Assembly (NCBI RefSeq): GCF_009903685.1
Contig: NZ_JAAABI010000001.1
Location: 372,001 to 436,000, forward strand
Length of the DNA: 64,000 bases
DNA from: Flagellimonas ochracea
GTDB taxonomy: Bacteria; Bacteroidota; Bacteroidia; Flavobacteriales; Flavobacteriaceae
Direction of reading: 5' to 3'
Below are positions 1 to 8,465 of this stretch, piece by piece. Position numbers and translations under genes: made by a program. The notes below the pieces were generated by a model that did no database searches, was not told the origin of the DNA, and saw nothing but the letters and a program-made list of their open reading frames with translations. Within the stretch, counting starts at the first letter, position 1. Every line of letters starts with the position of its first letter.

Positions 1-63
1 GGTATCACCTCTACCGCTTTACGTGATGGAATAGCATATAATGGACGAATGTTGCTATACTAA
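1..63 (+). CDS. C-terminal end of an unidentified protein (partial)
   Basis: The first 20 codons are open in frame 1 and end at a TAA at 61-63; the last residues read GIAYNGRMLLY. The gene starts before the window, so neither its length nor its family can be judged. The 239 bases that follow, up to the next gene, show no coding signal and no obvious hairpin. Confidence 0.4.
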   Translation, partial: GITSTALRDGIAYNGRMLLY

Positions 64-302
64 CCATAAAAATACTACATTTAAAAATCCAAAGCCTTAA
101 GAAATGTGATAGGATTCTCATTTCAGGCTAGTCATTTTCAGGTCTGCTCAGGCGGATAACCTCCTTGAAAAATTTTCAACCTTCATTTTCAACCTCAAAT
201 GAGATGGGGCTTATTGTCCTTTTCTTATGAGCTATTAGTGTCGAAAATCGAAATACTAAATATGCTGATTACTTGAATTACTAACTATTAATTCTATTAT
301 AT

Positions 303-806
303 ATGAAGATGAGTAAATTTAATTTGTTGATTTTGGGCGTGTTATTTTCATTTACCACAGTAAGGTCACAAGAGTTCAAATTAGGAGGTGGACTTTCATT
401 AGGCACTGAATCCAGTGTTGATGAAGATTTTTTAGGTGACCCAGCCTTTGGTGTAAACCTACGAGGTCTGTACAAAATAACTGAAAAATGGGGAGTTACT
501 GGAGGGGCCACCTATTTCTTTTCCAAAGCGCCTGAACCTCTCGAAAGCACCGTTTATGCATTCAATTTTGACGGAACCTATTCCTTTGTGACCAATGGTA
601 CATTGGATTTTTATGGATTGGTAGGTTTCAATGTTGGGTATATTAAGGTAAAGAACACTGAAGAAAATATTGAGGCGGATGATACCTTAACTGGAATGGA
701 ATTGGGTATTGGAATTATGACCAAGATGGGCCTCTTCTTTGAGGCCAAAGCAGATGGTGCTTTGGAACAAGGACAATTTACATTGGGTTATTTACTAAAG
801 CTATAA
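303..806 (+). CDS. Outer-membrane beta-barrel protein, porin family
   Basis: The 167-residue product starts with a signal peptide (about residues 1-22, cleavage near VRS/Q). The remainder alternates short hydrophobic and glycine or aromatic stretches and ends in LGYLLKL, as expected of a small eight-stranded outer-membrane barrel. By family resemblance it sits in the outer membrane; no substrate can be inferred. A second ATG at 309 would give an almost identical signal peptide. The next gene begins three bases after the stop, so the two are probably co-transcribed. Confidence 0.7.
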   Translation: MKMSKFNLLILGVLFSFTTVRSQEFKLGGGLSLGTESSVDEDFLGDPAFGVNLRGLYKITEKWGVTGGATYFFSKAPEPLESTVYAFNFDGTYSFVTNGTLDFYGLVGFNVGYIKVKNTEENIEADDTLTGMELGIGIMTKMGLFFEAKADGALEQGQFTLGYLLKL

Positions 807-808
807 AA

Positions 809-1545
809 ATGAAAAAGATAATTTTATTACTACTCATCATTTTTATTAGTTCCTGTTGTAAAGAAGATGATACCGCCCTAGTATGCATTTCAGACTGTAC
901 CGTGGTGCAAGGTCAAATCGTAACATCAAATGGGAAACCCTTGGCGAATATTCCAATAGAATTTAGACACAATTCAAGTCGGCCTTACAATTCTTCGATA
1001 AGGAGGATCAAAAAAGCTACAACTGATAAAAATGGCTACTATAATATGGAATTCTTTATTGAGAGTGATGAGCTGGCTCTGAAGCGAAAGGTTATTTTGA
1101 GCTAATAATCGATTATAGCAAGTTAGATGAAAAAGTATATATGAATAATAGTCCTTTCTATGACATCACTATTTCATCAATAAATAGACGTGACACAACA
1201 GGTACAATGGATTTCTACAATCCTAAAAAAGCATATATCACGGTGAATCTTAAAGGTTTTAACCCTGAAGTTGAAGAGGATTATTTTAGGGTAAGTTCCC
1301 TATATCCATCCGGTTTAAAAATAGGCCAGAATGAGTTTTTAAATTCTGAATATCAACTTGCCTACGATGGCAATAGATCTTATGCTACTTTAACGGACAC
1401 CAAGATTGACAGTATTCTGGTTGCAGAAAGTGATTATAATTTGATAAGCATATCCAAACGTAAAAATGGCGGAGAAGTTGAAGATGAATACCATGAAGTA
1501 TATGTGCCGAAGCATTCGAAATTGGAATTGACATATAACTATTAA
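809..1545 (+). pseudogene. Lipoprotein with carboxypeptidase-regulatory-like domain, frameshifted
   Basis: The first part (809-1105) encodes a lipoprotein signal peptide with lipobox ISSC, then a carboxypeptidase-D regulatory-like beta-sandwich (VVQGQIVTSNGKPLANIPI through NGYYNMEFFIES). Its frame closes at 1103-1105. A different frame is open from about 1072 and reads EAKGYFELIIDYSKLDEK directly into the second open segment that ends at 1545, which has no good start of its own. One continuous protein of about 245 residues is restored if one base is missing near 1072-1085. I see no slippery heptamer there, so a mutation or a sequencing error is likelier than programmed frameshifting. Function is unknown; it is probably a cell-surface lipoprotein, co-transcribed with the barrel protein three bases upstream. 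Confidence 0.65.
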
Positions 1546-1658
1546 AAAATGGTTCATTCTGATTTTTTTGCCCATTTAATATGTTATGTTTTTGACTTTG
1601 AACTCACATCAAAATTAGCAGCATAATCCCAAATCCATAAACTTTAATCTACTTGAAA

Positions 1659-2177
1659 ATGAAAAAATTACTGATTGCTCTTTACATTTTGTCTTTGAGC
1701 GGCTGCAGCAACGACGACAAACCCGAAAACCCGGTGGATGCCCTCCCGCCCATAACCCAGACCGGAGAAAACACCTTTGCCTGCCTGATCAATGGAAAAC
1801 CGTTTTTTCCCAGTTCAGATAGGAGAGCCTTTTATACTATTGGAAATGGGGCATACACATTAAGTATCAGTGGTTCGCGAAACGACAATCAGGGGCTTAG
1901 GACTATTCAATTATCGGCGTTAGATATAGAAGGTGGAGTCAATGAAGGAGAATACCCTCTTACGACTCGAGCAAGTGGTGGCTATAGTGCAGAATATTTT
2001 ATCGATGGAGGGCTAACTCTCGATGCTAGAACCACGGATGAAAACCCAGGTATTTTGACCATTACCCGTTTTGATCTGGAGGAATTTATCGTTTCGGGCA
2101 CCTTTGAGTTCTCGGTCAAGGACAAGGTGGGCAACATCCTGAACTTTACCGACGGCCGTTTCGACCTAAAATTTTAA
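1659..2177 (+). CDS. DUF6252-like lipoprotein, array copy 1
   Basis: The product is a lipoprotein with a short hydrophobic signal and lipobox LSGC, followed by the acidic stretch SNDDKPENPVDALPP and a globular beta-rich domain containing TFACLINGKPFF near the start and RFDLEEFIVSGTFEF near the end. This pattern (a short strand with a Cys before NGK, and a closing SGTFEF strand) resembles the Bacteroidota family DUF6252; function is unknown. I chose the ATG at 1659 over the TTG at 1653 because copy 2 can only start at the equivalent ATG. Its central segment (GSRNDNQGLRTIQLSALD) is of the type shared with copy 4. It is likely anchored in the outer membrane. Confidence 0.75.
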   Translation: MKKLLIALYILSLSGCSNDDKPENPVDALPPITQTGENTFACLINGKPFFPSSDRRAFYTIGNGAYTLSISGSRNDNQGLRTIQLSALDIEGGVNEGEYPLTTRASGGYSAEYFIDGGLTLDARTTDENPGILTITRFDLEEFIVSGTFEFSVKDKVGNILNFTDGRFDLKF

Positions 2178-2249
2178 CCCAACACTTAAAACTGAGAATT
2201 TAAAATAAAAAAAAGCACCCCCCAATCCATAAACTTAAATTTATTTAAA

Positions 2250-2774
2250 ATGAAAAAATTACTGATTACGCTTTTACCGTTTTACCTTTTGACATTTAAT
2301 GCATGCAGCAACGACGACCAACCCAAAAACCCGGTGGACAGCCTCCCGCCCATAACCCAGACCGGGGAGAACACCTTTGCTTGCCTGATTAATGGGAAGC
2401 CCTTTTTCTCGAGCAAGGATAGGCGTGCATCTTATACTGTCGCCAATGGTGCCTATGCTTTTGGAGTTTACGGTTCGAGACGTGATGAAATAGGTTTGCG
2501 TACCGTGTCGATACAAGGTATTGATGTAGACCCATTGAAAGAAGGAACATACACCCTTAAATCCGAGATAAGTGGAAATTTTAGTGGGCTTTACGGGATT
2601 GATGGAGGCCTTACCCTAGATACCGGAACTAAAGATGAAAATCCAGGCCTTTTGACCATTACCTGTTTTGACCTGGAAGAATTTATCGTTTCGGGAACCT
2701 TTGAGTTCTCCGTGAAGGATGATGAAGGCAATACCTTGAAGTTTACCGACGGCCGTTTCGACCTAAAATTTTAA
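2250..2774 (+). CDS. DUF6252-like lipoprotein, array copy 2
   Basis: The 174-residue product has the lipobox FNAC and the same N- and C-terminal blocks as the other three copies. Its N-terminal block (PVDSLPP) and pre-C-terminal segment (DTGTKDENPGLLTIT) match copy 4. The central block (GSRRDEIGLRTVSIQGID) instead matches copy 3, so the gene is a mosaic relative to its neighbours. One conserved Arg of the RFDLEEF block is Cys here (ITCFDLEEF). No enzymatic motif is visible. It lies 72 bases after copy 1 and probably belongs to the same transcript. The DUF6252 assignment is from memory of the family pattern. Confidence 0.75.
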   Translation: MKKLLITLLPFYLLTFNACSNDDQPKNPVDSLPPITQTGENTFACLINGKPFFSSKDRRASYTVANGAYAFGVYGSRRDEIGLRTVSIQGIDVDPLKEGTYTLKSEISGNFSGLYGIDGGLTLDTGTKDENPGLLTITCFDLEEFIVSGTFEFSVKDDEGNTLKFTDGRFDLKF

Positions 2775-2847
2775 TCCACTACTTAAAACTAAGAATTTAA
2801 AACTAAAAAAGCATACCCCAAATCCATAAACTTAAATCCATTTGAAA

Positions 2848-3360
2848 ATGAAAAAATTACTGATTGCCCTTTTACCATTTTACCTTTTGGCATTTAATGC
2901 CTGCAGCAACGACGACAAACCCGAAAACCCGGTGGATGCCCTCCCGCCCATAACCCAGACCGGGGAAAATACTTTTGCCTGCCTGATCAATGGGAAACCG
3001 TTTTTCTCCAGTTATAAAAGAAGTGCCTCATATTCAGGAAATAGCTTTGGTGTTAGGGGCTCAAGACGTGACGATTTGGGGCTAAGAACAGTATCGATAC
3101 GTGGTTTAGATATTGAACCAATAAGTGAGGGTAAATATCTACTTCAATCGGAGGGAAATGGAAAAATTAGTGGAATCTATTTAATTGGGGGAGGCCTTAC
3201 TCTTGATGCAGTAACCACGGATGAAGCCCCTGGCCTTTTGACCATAACCCGTTTTGATCTCGAGGAATTCATCGTCTCTGGTACTTTCGAGTTTACAGTT
3301 GTAGATGATGATGGTAACCTATACGAAATTACCGATGGCCGTTTCGACCTAAAATTTTAA
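2848..3360 (+). CDS. DUF6252-like lipoprotein, array copy 3
   Basis: The product (about 170 residues from the ATG at 2848; a TTG at 2842 is also in frame) has the lipobox FNAC. Its N-terminal block (KPENPVDALPP) and its TTDE motif agree with copy 1, whereas the central block (GSRRDDLGLRTVSIRGLD) agrees with copy 2. It is the shortest copy: it lacks several residues before the GSRRD motif where the others carry an NGAY-type insertion. Its late segment (VVDDDGNLYEI) is the most divergent of the four. It is probably a surface-exposed lipoprotein of unknown role. Confidence 0.75.
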   Translation: MKKLLIALLPFYLLAFNACSNDDKPENPVDALPPITQTGENTFACLINGKPFFSSYKRSASYSGNSFGVRGSRRDDLGLRTVSIRGLDIEPISEGKYLLQSEGNGKISGIYLIGGGLTLDAVTTDEAPGLLTITRFDLEEFIVSGTFEFTVVDDDGNLYEITDGRFDLKF

Positions 3361-3435
3361 CCCAACACTTAAAACTGAAAATTTAAAATTAAAAAAAATC
3401 ATCCCCCAAATCCATAAATTTTAATCTACTTGAAA

Positions 3436-3984
3436 ATGAAAAATCTACCATTTACCCAACACCTTTTACCCATCACCCTTTTAACCTTTTATCTGTTAAC
3501 CCTTGTAGCCTGCAGCAACGACGACAAACCGGAAAACCCTGTGGACAGCCTCCCGCCCATAACCCAGACAGGCGAGAACACCTTTGCTTGCCTGATCAAT
3601 GGGAAACCGTTTTTTTCCAGTTCTGGTAGAAGGGCTTCCTACACATTTGCGGATGGGGCCTATACCCTCAGTATAAGTGGCTGGAGAAATGATGACATCG
3701 GACTTAGGTCAATACTTTTATCATGTTTAGATATTAATGGGGGGGTAAAGGAAGGAGCTTTCCCATTAACCACTCGTATAAGCAATGGTTACAGTGCTAG
3801 ATATACAATTGGTGGAGGTCTTACCCTTGATACCGGAACTAAAGATGAAAACCCGGGTCTTTTGACCATTACCCGTTTTGATCTGGAGGAATTTATCGTT
3901 TCCGGCACCTTTGAGTTCTCGGTCATTGATGATGAAGGTAATACACTGAACTTTACCGATGGCCGTTTCGACCTTAAATTTTAA
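3436..3984 (+). CDS. DUF6252-like lipoprotein, array copy 4
   Basis: This is the longest copy (about 182 residues from the ATG at 3436; TTG at 3430 is in frame). The extra length lies in the signal peptide, which contains TQHLLPITLLTFYLLTLVAC and ends in the lipobox LVAC. Its N-terminal block (PVDSLPP) and DTGTKDENPGLLTIT segment match copy 2, while the central block (GWRNDDIGLRSILLSCLD) matches copy 1. The next gene, a secreted lipase-like protein, follows after 88 bases that carry the same type of leader, so both may be expressed together. Confidence 0.75.
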   Translation: MKNLPFTQHLLPITLLTFYLLTLVACSNDDKPENPVDSLPPITQTGENTFACLINGKPFFSSSGRRASYTFADGAYTLSISGWRNDDIGLRSILLSCLDINGGVKEGAFPLTTRISNGYSARYTIGGGLTLDTGTKDENPGLLTITRFDLEEFIVSGTFEFSVIDDEGNTLNFTDGRFDLKF

Positions 3985-4036
3985 ATAATCCCATCACCTA
4001 TAACTTAAGACTAAACATTTAAAATTTTAAAAGGCA

Positions 4037-4072
4037 GCATACCCCAAATCTTAAACTTATAACCTATAGAAA
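4037..4072 (+). repeat. Fifth copy of the array leader, in front of the lipase-like gene
   Basis: The bases before the ATG at 4073 read ACCCCAAATCTTAAACTTAT and onward, a diverged version of the leader found before each of the four lipoprotein genes. The gene behind it is unrelated to the lipoproteins, so the shared leader is either a common regulatory or translation element or the edge of the amplified segment. Confidence 0.5.
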
Positions 4073-7000
4073 ATGAAAACATTACAAACATCTTTTACCC
4101 TTTACCTTTTTGGATTTCTCTGCTGCCTTTCGGCCAATGCCCAATTGCATTTTGATCTAGAGGTCGCCAACAAGACCAACGAGGTCTTTGGCCCTTTGGA
4201 CAAAAGCAAGATACCCCACAGCATGCTATTGGACTACGGTTACGATTTTGTGGACGTGCCCAATTACGATGGCGTGTTGCGGGATAACAATTATATTGTA
4301 CCCTCCGTATTCCGTGATCTATATAATAGCGTGGTCTCCATGCGTACCTCCTTGGTGGTGCCCGAACTAGTGGATCCCATTGCCCTGGAGCAGGATTGGA
4401 AGAGCATGGCCAAGTCCCATGCCGCAAAATTTGGGAAAAAGCCCTTGACCACGGCCATCACGCTCAACGGATTGTACTACCATTATTCCCGCATTCGGCC
4501 CGATGCCCTCGATGAAGGATTGATCCAAATCATTGACGGTAAAAAATATGGTGATGTGTATAAAGGAACCAACTGGCAAAACCCCTACGAAACCAAAGAG
4601 GTGTTTGCCATCACTTTGCCGCGAACCCAAATAAGCAGTTCCACCATATCCCTATTGCTGGAAGATTCCGAATGGCGTACCAACCAGCCTACCTTGGTAG
4701 AAAGTTTTGCCGTGGACTTTGGGGATGGTGGTGGATTTCAACCCTTGGAATTGGGCACTACCCTAAACCATACGTTTGCCGAAGATGGCGATTATGTGTG
4801 GACCTTTCAATTACAACTGACCGACAATACCTTTAGGTATTGCCGCACCCCGGTAAAGATTACGGGCAAGGCCATGCAGCAGACCTTAACGGCCCGTAAC
4901 CCCGAATGCACCGAACCTTGGGAAGAAACCATTACAGCCTCCAAAACGTATCAAGGTGTAAAAGGAGTGGCTAAGTTGCAGATAGCCGCCGCTAACGAAT
5001 GTAAAACAATCAGCAAACCCCTGATCGTGGTGGAAGGTTTTGATTCTGGATTGACTGGAAATCATCCAATATATGGAGATACCGACCTTGACTATTTTTT
5101 ACGTGAAGTTGTAGATTCAGATAGTCAAGAGTTACAAAACCTAATTACAGCGGATACCGAAGAAAGTTTTGATATCATCTATGTCAATTGGGCAGATGGC
5201 ACCGATTGGTTGCAGCGCAATGCCTATGCCCTAGAGGCGGTAATCGAATGGGTCAACAGTAAAAAAGAAGATCCCACGGCGCCCAATGTGGTCTTGGGGC
5301 AAAGTATGGGCGGTGTGTTGGTCCGTTATGCCTTGCGCGATATGGAGAACAACAACCTGGACCACGATACCAGCCTTTACATTAGCCACGATGCCCCGCA
5401 CCAAGGGGCCCATGTACCCCCAGGAGCTCTGTATATGGTCCGGCATGTCCTCAACGAACTTATCACCACACCCATTGGCGATGTGTCTGTGGCCATAGCG
5501 AGTGGGGCATATCCTGTGAACGAGGGAAGAAAATTAATAGACCAACCTGCGGTACGGCAGCTTTTGATCAATTGGGTGGATGTAAACTATGAAATCAACA
5601 ACGAAACCCATAAAGCCTGGCAAGATGAACTCAATGCCATGGGCTATCCACAACAAACCTGGAACATTGCGCTCAGCAACGGTAGCCATTGTGCACAACC
5701 GTATGGCATAGAACCCGGCCAAACCTTGTTTAGGCTCCATGGTACGGGTTCCACCAGGCCATTTACGGATGTGATTACGTTTATTACTGGTACAGGATGG
5801 CTTGTAGGTGCCGCTTTGGGGGACATCCCTGCATTACTGATGGGTTTTCTGCCAGGAAATTCCAAACTCAAGACCGACTTTCAGGTATGGGCCTTTCCAG
5901 GTGGGGAAGAAGACTGGTTGTACAAAGGCTGGATCCAATACGAGAAAAAGCTGCTTTGGGTGGCTCCTTTAATGCGGACCATCACCAATCGTACCTTTTC
6001 CATAGCTGATGACAACCTATTATTGGATGATTTTCCGGGCGGGGCCATGCCGTTTATTGGCACTATTGATGAATTTGACGAATATGAAAGCAATATTTTG
6101 GCAACTTTTAACCTGAACTTGGAAGTCACTCCAGATATCAACTTCATACCCGTTACCAGCGCCTTGGATGTGGGGAGTAACAATGTCCCGTTAATTGAAG
6201 AAGACTATCTGCAGATTTATACTACCGAAAACCCACCGCCCCAAGAATTGGCCATACCTTTTGATAATTTCACCACGACTTTCGATATTTCGGGGCGAAA
6301 TGCAGCACATATTTCCTTCAATCGCACCAATGGGGATTGGTTGGCACAGGAACTCAACACGGTCTCAACTTCGTTCGATTGCACCTTTTTGTGTAATCCT
6401 GAGGCGGCGATACAGGGCAGCAAATTGCTTTGTCAGGAAGAACTGTATTTTGTTGAAGTTCCAGGAGCTGTACAAGTGCAGTGGAGTTCGAGCAATCCAG
6501 ATGCCGCCTTTCCCACCGACCCTAACAGCCCGGCAACTTTTTTCACAACACCACCCAATACCTATAGCCAACCTGTGACTATAACGGCTACGATTACTTC
6601 AGAAAGTTGCGGAGGCGAACCTGTGGTACTGGAAAAGGTGTTGCAAGTGGGAAAGCCTTCCCAACCTTCCGATTTGTTCGGTCCGGAAGTAGTATTGACA
6701 GGGGCCCTTGTAAGTTACTTTGGAGGTCCGGCCATAGGAGCGGATAGCTACCAGTGGTGGTTGCCACATCCTTTTGAAAAAGTAAATCAGTTTGACCTTT
6801 TTGGCGACAATTGGCAGGTAAAAGAAACGGCTACGAGTTATGAAAGTGTTCAAGTGTTCACTGGTTATGCGCAGAATGATGGATTGGTACAGCTTATGGG
6901 TGTCAATGAATGTGGTGTGGGTCCTGCGAGAACTTTGTACGTAGAACATGCTGGTGGCGGAAACGGCGGTGGTGGTGGAGGCGTCCCGCTGCAACCTGAC

Positions 7001-7312
7001 ACCGATTTGGACGTGCTCTCGCCAGATAGTGGGAATGGAGACGGATTGATTCTATATCCCAATATCGCCACCGAGGAAGTGACCATTGCATTGGACACCT
7101 TACCATTACTCAATGATGACCAGCAACCTACAGGAATTGTGGGTGTAACCGTATATGCACAAATGCAGCCCATTGTAAAGAAACGATTGGCCTATGCGTA
7201 TCCAGGAGTGCCATCAGTGACTTTGGACATTAGGGATTTAAACCAAGGGTATTATACCGTAGCTGTTGAAACAACGACAGGCCTATCGAGCAAAATTTTA
7301 ATTGTGGAGTAG
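4073..7312 (+). CDS. Secreted alpha/beta-hydrolase (lipase/esterase-like) with PKD-like domains and T9SS sorting domain
   Basis: The 1079-residue protein has a signal peptide (about 1-23, cleavage ANA/Q). A PKD-like segment around residue 213 (VDFGDGGGF, then HTFAEDGDYVWTF) precedes an alpha/beta-hydrolase core beginning at KPLIVVEGFDSG (about 315). The nucleophile elbow is GQSMGG with Ser411, followed by SHDAPHQGA, a pattern of lipases and PGAP1-like esterases. A second Ig/PKD-like region follows (about 770-900), then a glycine-rich linker near 960. The last 90 or so residues contain LILYPN and end in KILIVE, a type A type IX secretion C-terminal domain. The family would be exported across the outer membrane and act on ester bonds; the substrate is unknown. 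It follows the lipoprotein array and carries a similar leader. Confidence 0.8.
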   Translation: MKTLQTSFTLYLFGFLCCLSANAQLHFDLEVANKTNEVFGPLDKSKIPHSMLLDYGYDFVDVPNYDGVLRDNNYIVPSVFRDLYNSVVSMRTSLVVPELVDPIALEQDWKSMAKSHAAKFGKKPLTTAITLNGLYYHYSRIRPDALDEGLIQIIDGKKYGDVYKGTNWQNPYETKEVFAITLPRTQISSSTISLLLEDSEWRTNQPTLVESFAVDFGDGGGFQPLELGTTLNHTFAEDGDYVWTFQLQLTDNTFRYCRTPVKITGKAMQQTLTARNPECTEPWEETITASKTYQGVKGVAKLQIAAANECKTISKPLIVVEGFDSGLTGNHPIYGDTDLDYFLREVVDSDSQELQNLITADTEESFDIIYVNWADGTDWLQRNAYALEAVIEWVNSKKEDPTAPNVVLGQSMGGVLVRYALRDMENNNLDHDTSLYISHDAPHQGAHVPPGALYMVRHVLNELITTPIGDVSVAIASGAYPVNEGRKLIDQPAVRQLLINWVDVNYEINNETHKAWQDELNAMGYPQQTWNIALSNGSHCAQPYGIEPGQTLFRLHGTGSTRPFTDVITFITGTGWLVGAALGDIPALLMGFLPGNSKLKTDFQVWAFPGGEEDWLYKGWIQYEKKLLWVAPLMRTITNRTFSIADDNLLLDDFPGGAMPFIGTIDEFDEYESNILATFNLNLEVTPDINFIPVTSALDVGSNNVPLIEEDYLQIYTTENPPPQELAIPFDNFTTTFDISGRNAAHISFNRTNGDWLAQELNTVSTSFDCTFLCNPEAAIQGSKLLCQEELYFVEVPGAVQVQWSSSNPDAAFPTDPNSPATFFTTPPNTYSQPVTITATITSESCGGEPVVLEKVLQVGKPSQPSDLFGPEVVLTGALVSYFGGPAIGADSYQWWLPHPFEKVNQFDLFGDNWQVKETATSYESVQVFTGYAQNDGLVQLMGVNECGVGPARTLYVEHAGGGNGGGGGGVPLQPDTDLDVLSPDSGNGDGLILYPNIATEEVTIALDTLPLLNDDQQPTGIVGVTVYAQMQPIVKKRLAYAYPGVPSVTLDIRDLNQGYYTVAVETTTGLSSKILIVE

Positions 7313-7426
7313 ACTCTTAGAACCATTAATAAAGCACAAGTCATTTTGAAGAGAGCTAGCGACCACAAAATCCAAACCTGGGATTTCCCAATCAATTCCA
7401 TATATTTTATTTTGAAATTACAAAAA

Positions 7427-7537
7427 CTACACCCCAGTATAATTCGCTGGGGCAATTTTTTTCACCTCACTTTTGATGGCATTGTAAACTGACAGGGTCT
7501 CCATGAAATCTGCAATGGAATTTTGGGTATTTTTTAG
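7427..7537 (-). pseudogene. Duplicated 3' end of purB (about 35 codons)
   Basis: Read on the minus strand, this segment encodes KNTQNSIADFMETLS and ends in PANYTGV followed by TAG, aligning in frame with the last 35 codons of the purB gene at 8641-9984 (KITQKSIADFIETLS to PANYTGV). I count about 25 of 35 residues identical, with no stop or frameshift, and most differences are conservative. Upstream (above 7537) the similarity stops abruptly. The rest of the 7313-7689 gap holds nothing I recognise. It looks like a purB end that diverged as a working gene in another lineage before landing here, 1.2 kb from the intact copy. Confidence 0.75.
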
Positions 7538-7689
7538 GATTCCTATCAATAAATTGAGCGTTCATTGATCCAAAGGTATCATCCATCCATTTCTTTCAGA
7601 TTTTGTAAATCATATTCTTGAAATTCGTTTACCTATAGCTCATTAAAATGTGCTGTATCTAAAAGTTTAGGCAATATTGATACAAAACC

Positions 7690-8352
7690 ATGCGGATTTT
7701 TAGACCATCGGATGAGAGGCTTATAAAAAAGTTGGTAAATCATGTTTATTTCAAGGTTCAAGCCAACGGGGTAGTTAGAGTTGAGGATATGCTATACATG
7801 ATGGCCACCATTGTGGCAGTACAATGTATAGAGGTAGCAAAAGAGCTTTCAATAGACAAACATAATTTTGAACTTGGTAACGCAGTATTTCCAAAAAAAA
7901 TCAATGAAACCCTTATTGGACCAGATACTGTAGAAAATTGGAATGAATTGCCTAAGGAATGTGTTTTTGGAAGAATTAAGAACAAAATTGATAAACACTT
8001 TAACGAAACAGCCTTTCCTTCATTGACTGGAATTTTTAAAAATTATACAAAAAATGTCGATGAATCAGAATGGGAGAAAGTCACTTTGAACATTCCAGAA
8101 GATAGCATACCATCTTTATTGACTTTAAGGGCTGGGTATGAAACAAAAAAATTCGTTGATAGGCGAATAAATCTTGAAAATAACCAAAAGACGTTGACGA
8201 TAGCAATTGACTCGCTTAGCCGTGTATTGATTGAAACTAGGATAGCACTAAATCCGTCAATTGCTTTGATGATGACTTTTGAAACTATATTCGGTATGTC
8301 CAAAACAGCAACGATGGCCAACCAAAAAATGCTGAAAGGCAATCTAAAATAA
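7690..8352 (+). CDS. Hypothetical protein, orphan gene next to the purB 3' duplication
   Basis: I do not recognise this 220-residue protein. It has no signal peptide or clear membrane segment. It is rich in charged and helical stretches, with a hydrophobic run near the start (YMMATIVAVQCIEVAKEL) and another near the C-terminus (ALNPSIALMMTFETIFGM). The DNA is noticeably more AT-rich than the neighbouring genes. It lies alone between the duplicated purB 3' end and purB itself, which suggests acquired DNA. No phage, toxin, nuclease or transposase motif could be made out. Confidence 0.55.
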   Translation: MRIFRPSDERLIKKLVNHVYFKVQANGVVRVEDMLYMMATIVAVQCIEVAKELSIDKHNFELGNAVFPKKINETLIGPDTVENWNELPKECVFGRIKNKIDKHFNETAFPSLTGIFKNYTKNVDESEWEKVTLNIPEDSIPSLLTLRAGYETKKFVDRRINLENNQKTLTIAIDSLSRVLIETRIALNPSIALMMTFETIFGMSKTATMANQKMLKGNLK

Positions 8353-8465
8353 ATGAGGCATTGCCTAACAACGCCCATAATTTTGTAGGGCTGAATTTCT
8401 AATAAAGAAAACAATGAAAGAAAGCAGAGTGGATTTCTTCCGCAAGACGATTCTGTCCAATATTT

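Larger units (their letters stand above)
1625..3984 (+). repeat. Tandem array of four duplicated lipoprotein genes with conserved intergenic DNA
   Basis: Four paralogous genes are repeated head to tail with a period of about 590-600 bases (ATG positions 1659, 2250, 2848 and 3436). The intergenic stretches are also alike: each contains a run resembling AACACTTAAAACTGA after the stop and a leader resembling AAATCCATAAACTTAAAT just before the next ATG. The leader occurs near 1625-1658, 2215-2249, 2811-2847 and 3402-3435. The first and last thirds of the genes are nearly identical at DNA level while the middle differs. This is a local amplification; no transposase or terminal inverted repeat is visible. 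Confidence 0.85.

Noticed and set aside
1072-1105. Programmed ribosomal frameshift in the broken lipoprotein gene.
   Set aside because: There is no slippery heptamer or downstream pseudoknot that I can see; mutation or sequencing error is simpler.
1625-4075. CRISPR-like repeat series because of regularly spaced leaders.
   Set aside because: The repeats are about 600 bases apart with genes between them, so they reflect gene duplication.
8355-8395. GCCTAACAACGCC after the orphan gene, resembling one half of an integron attC site.
   Set aside because: No matching GTTRRRY half with complementary arms is found nearby, and there is no integron integrase.
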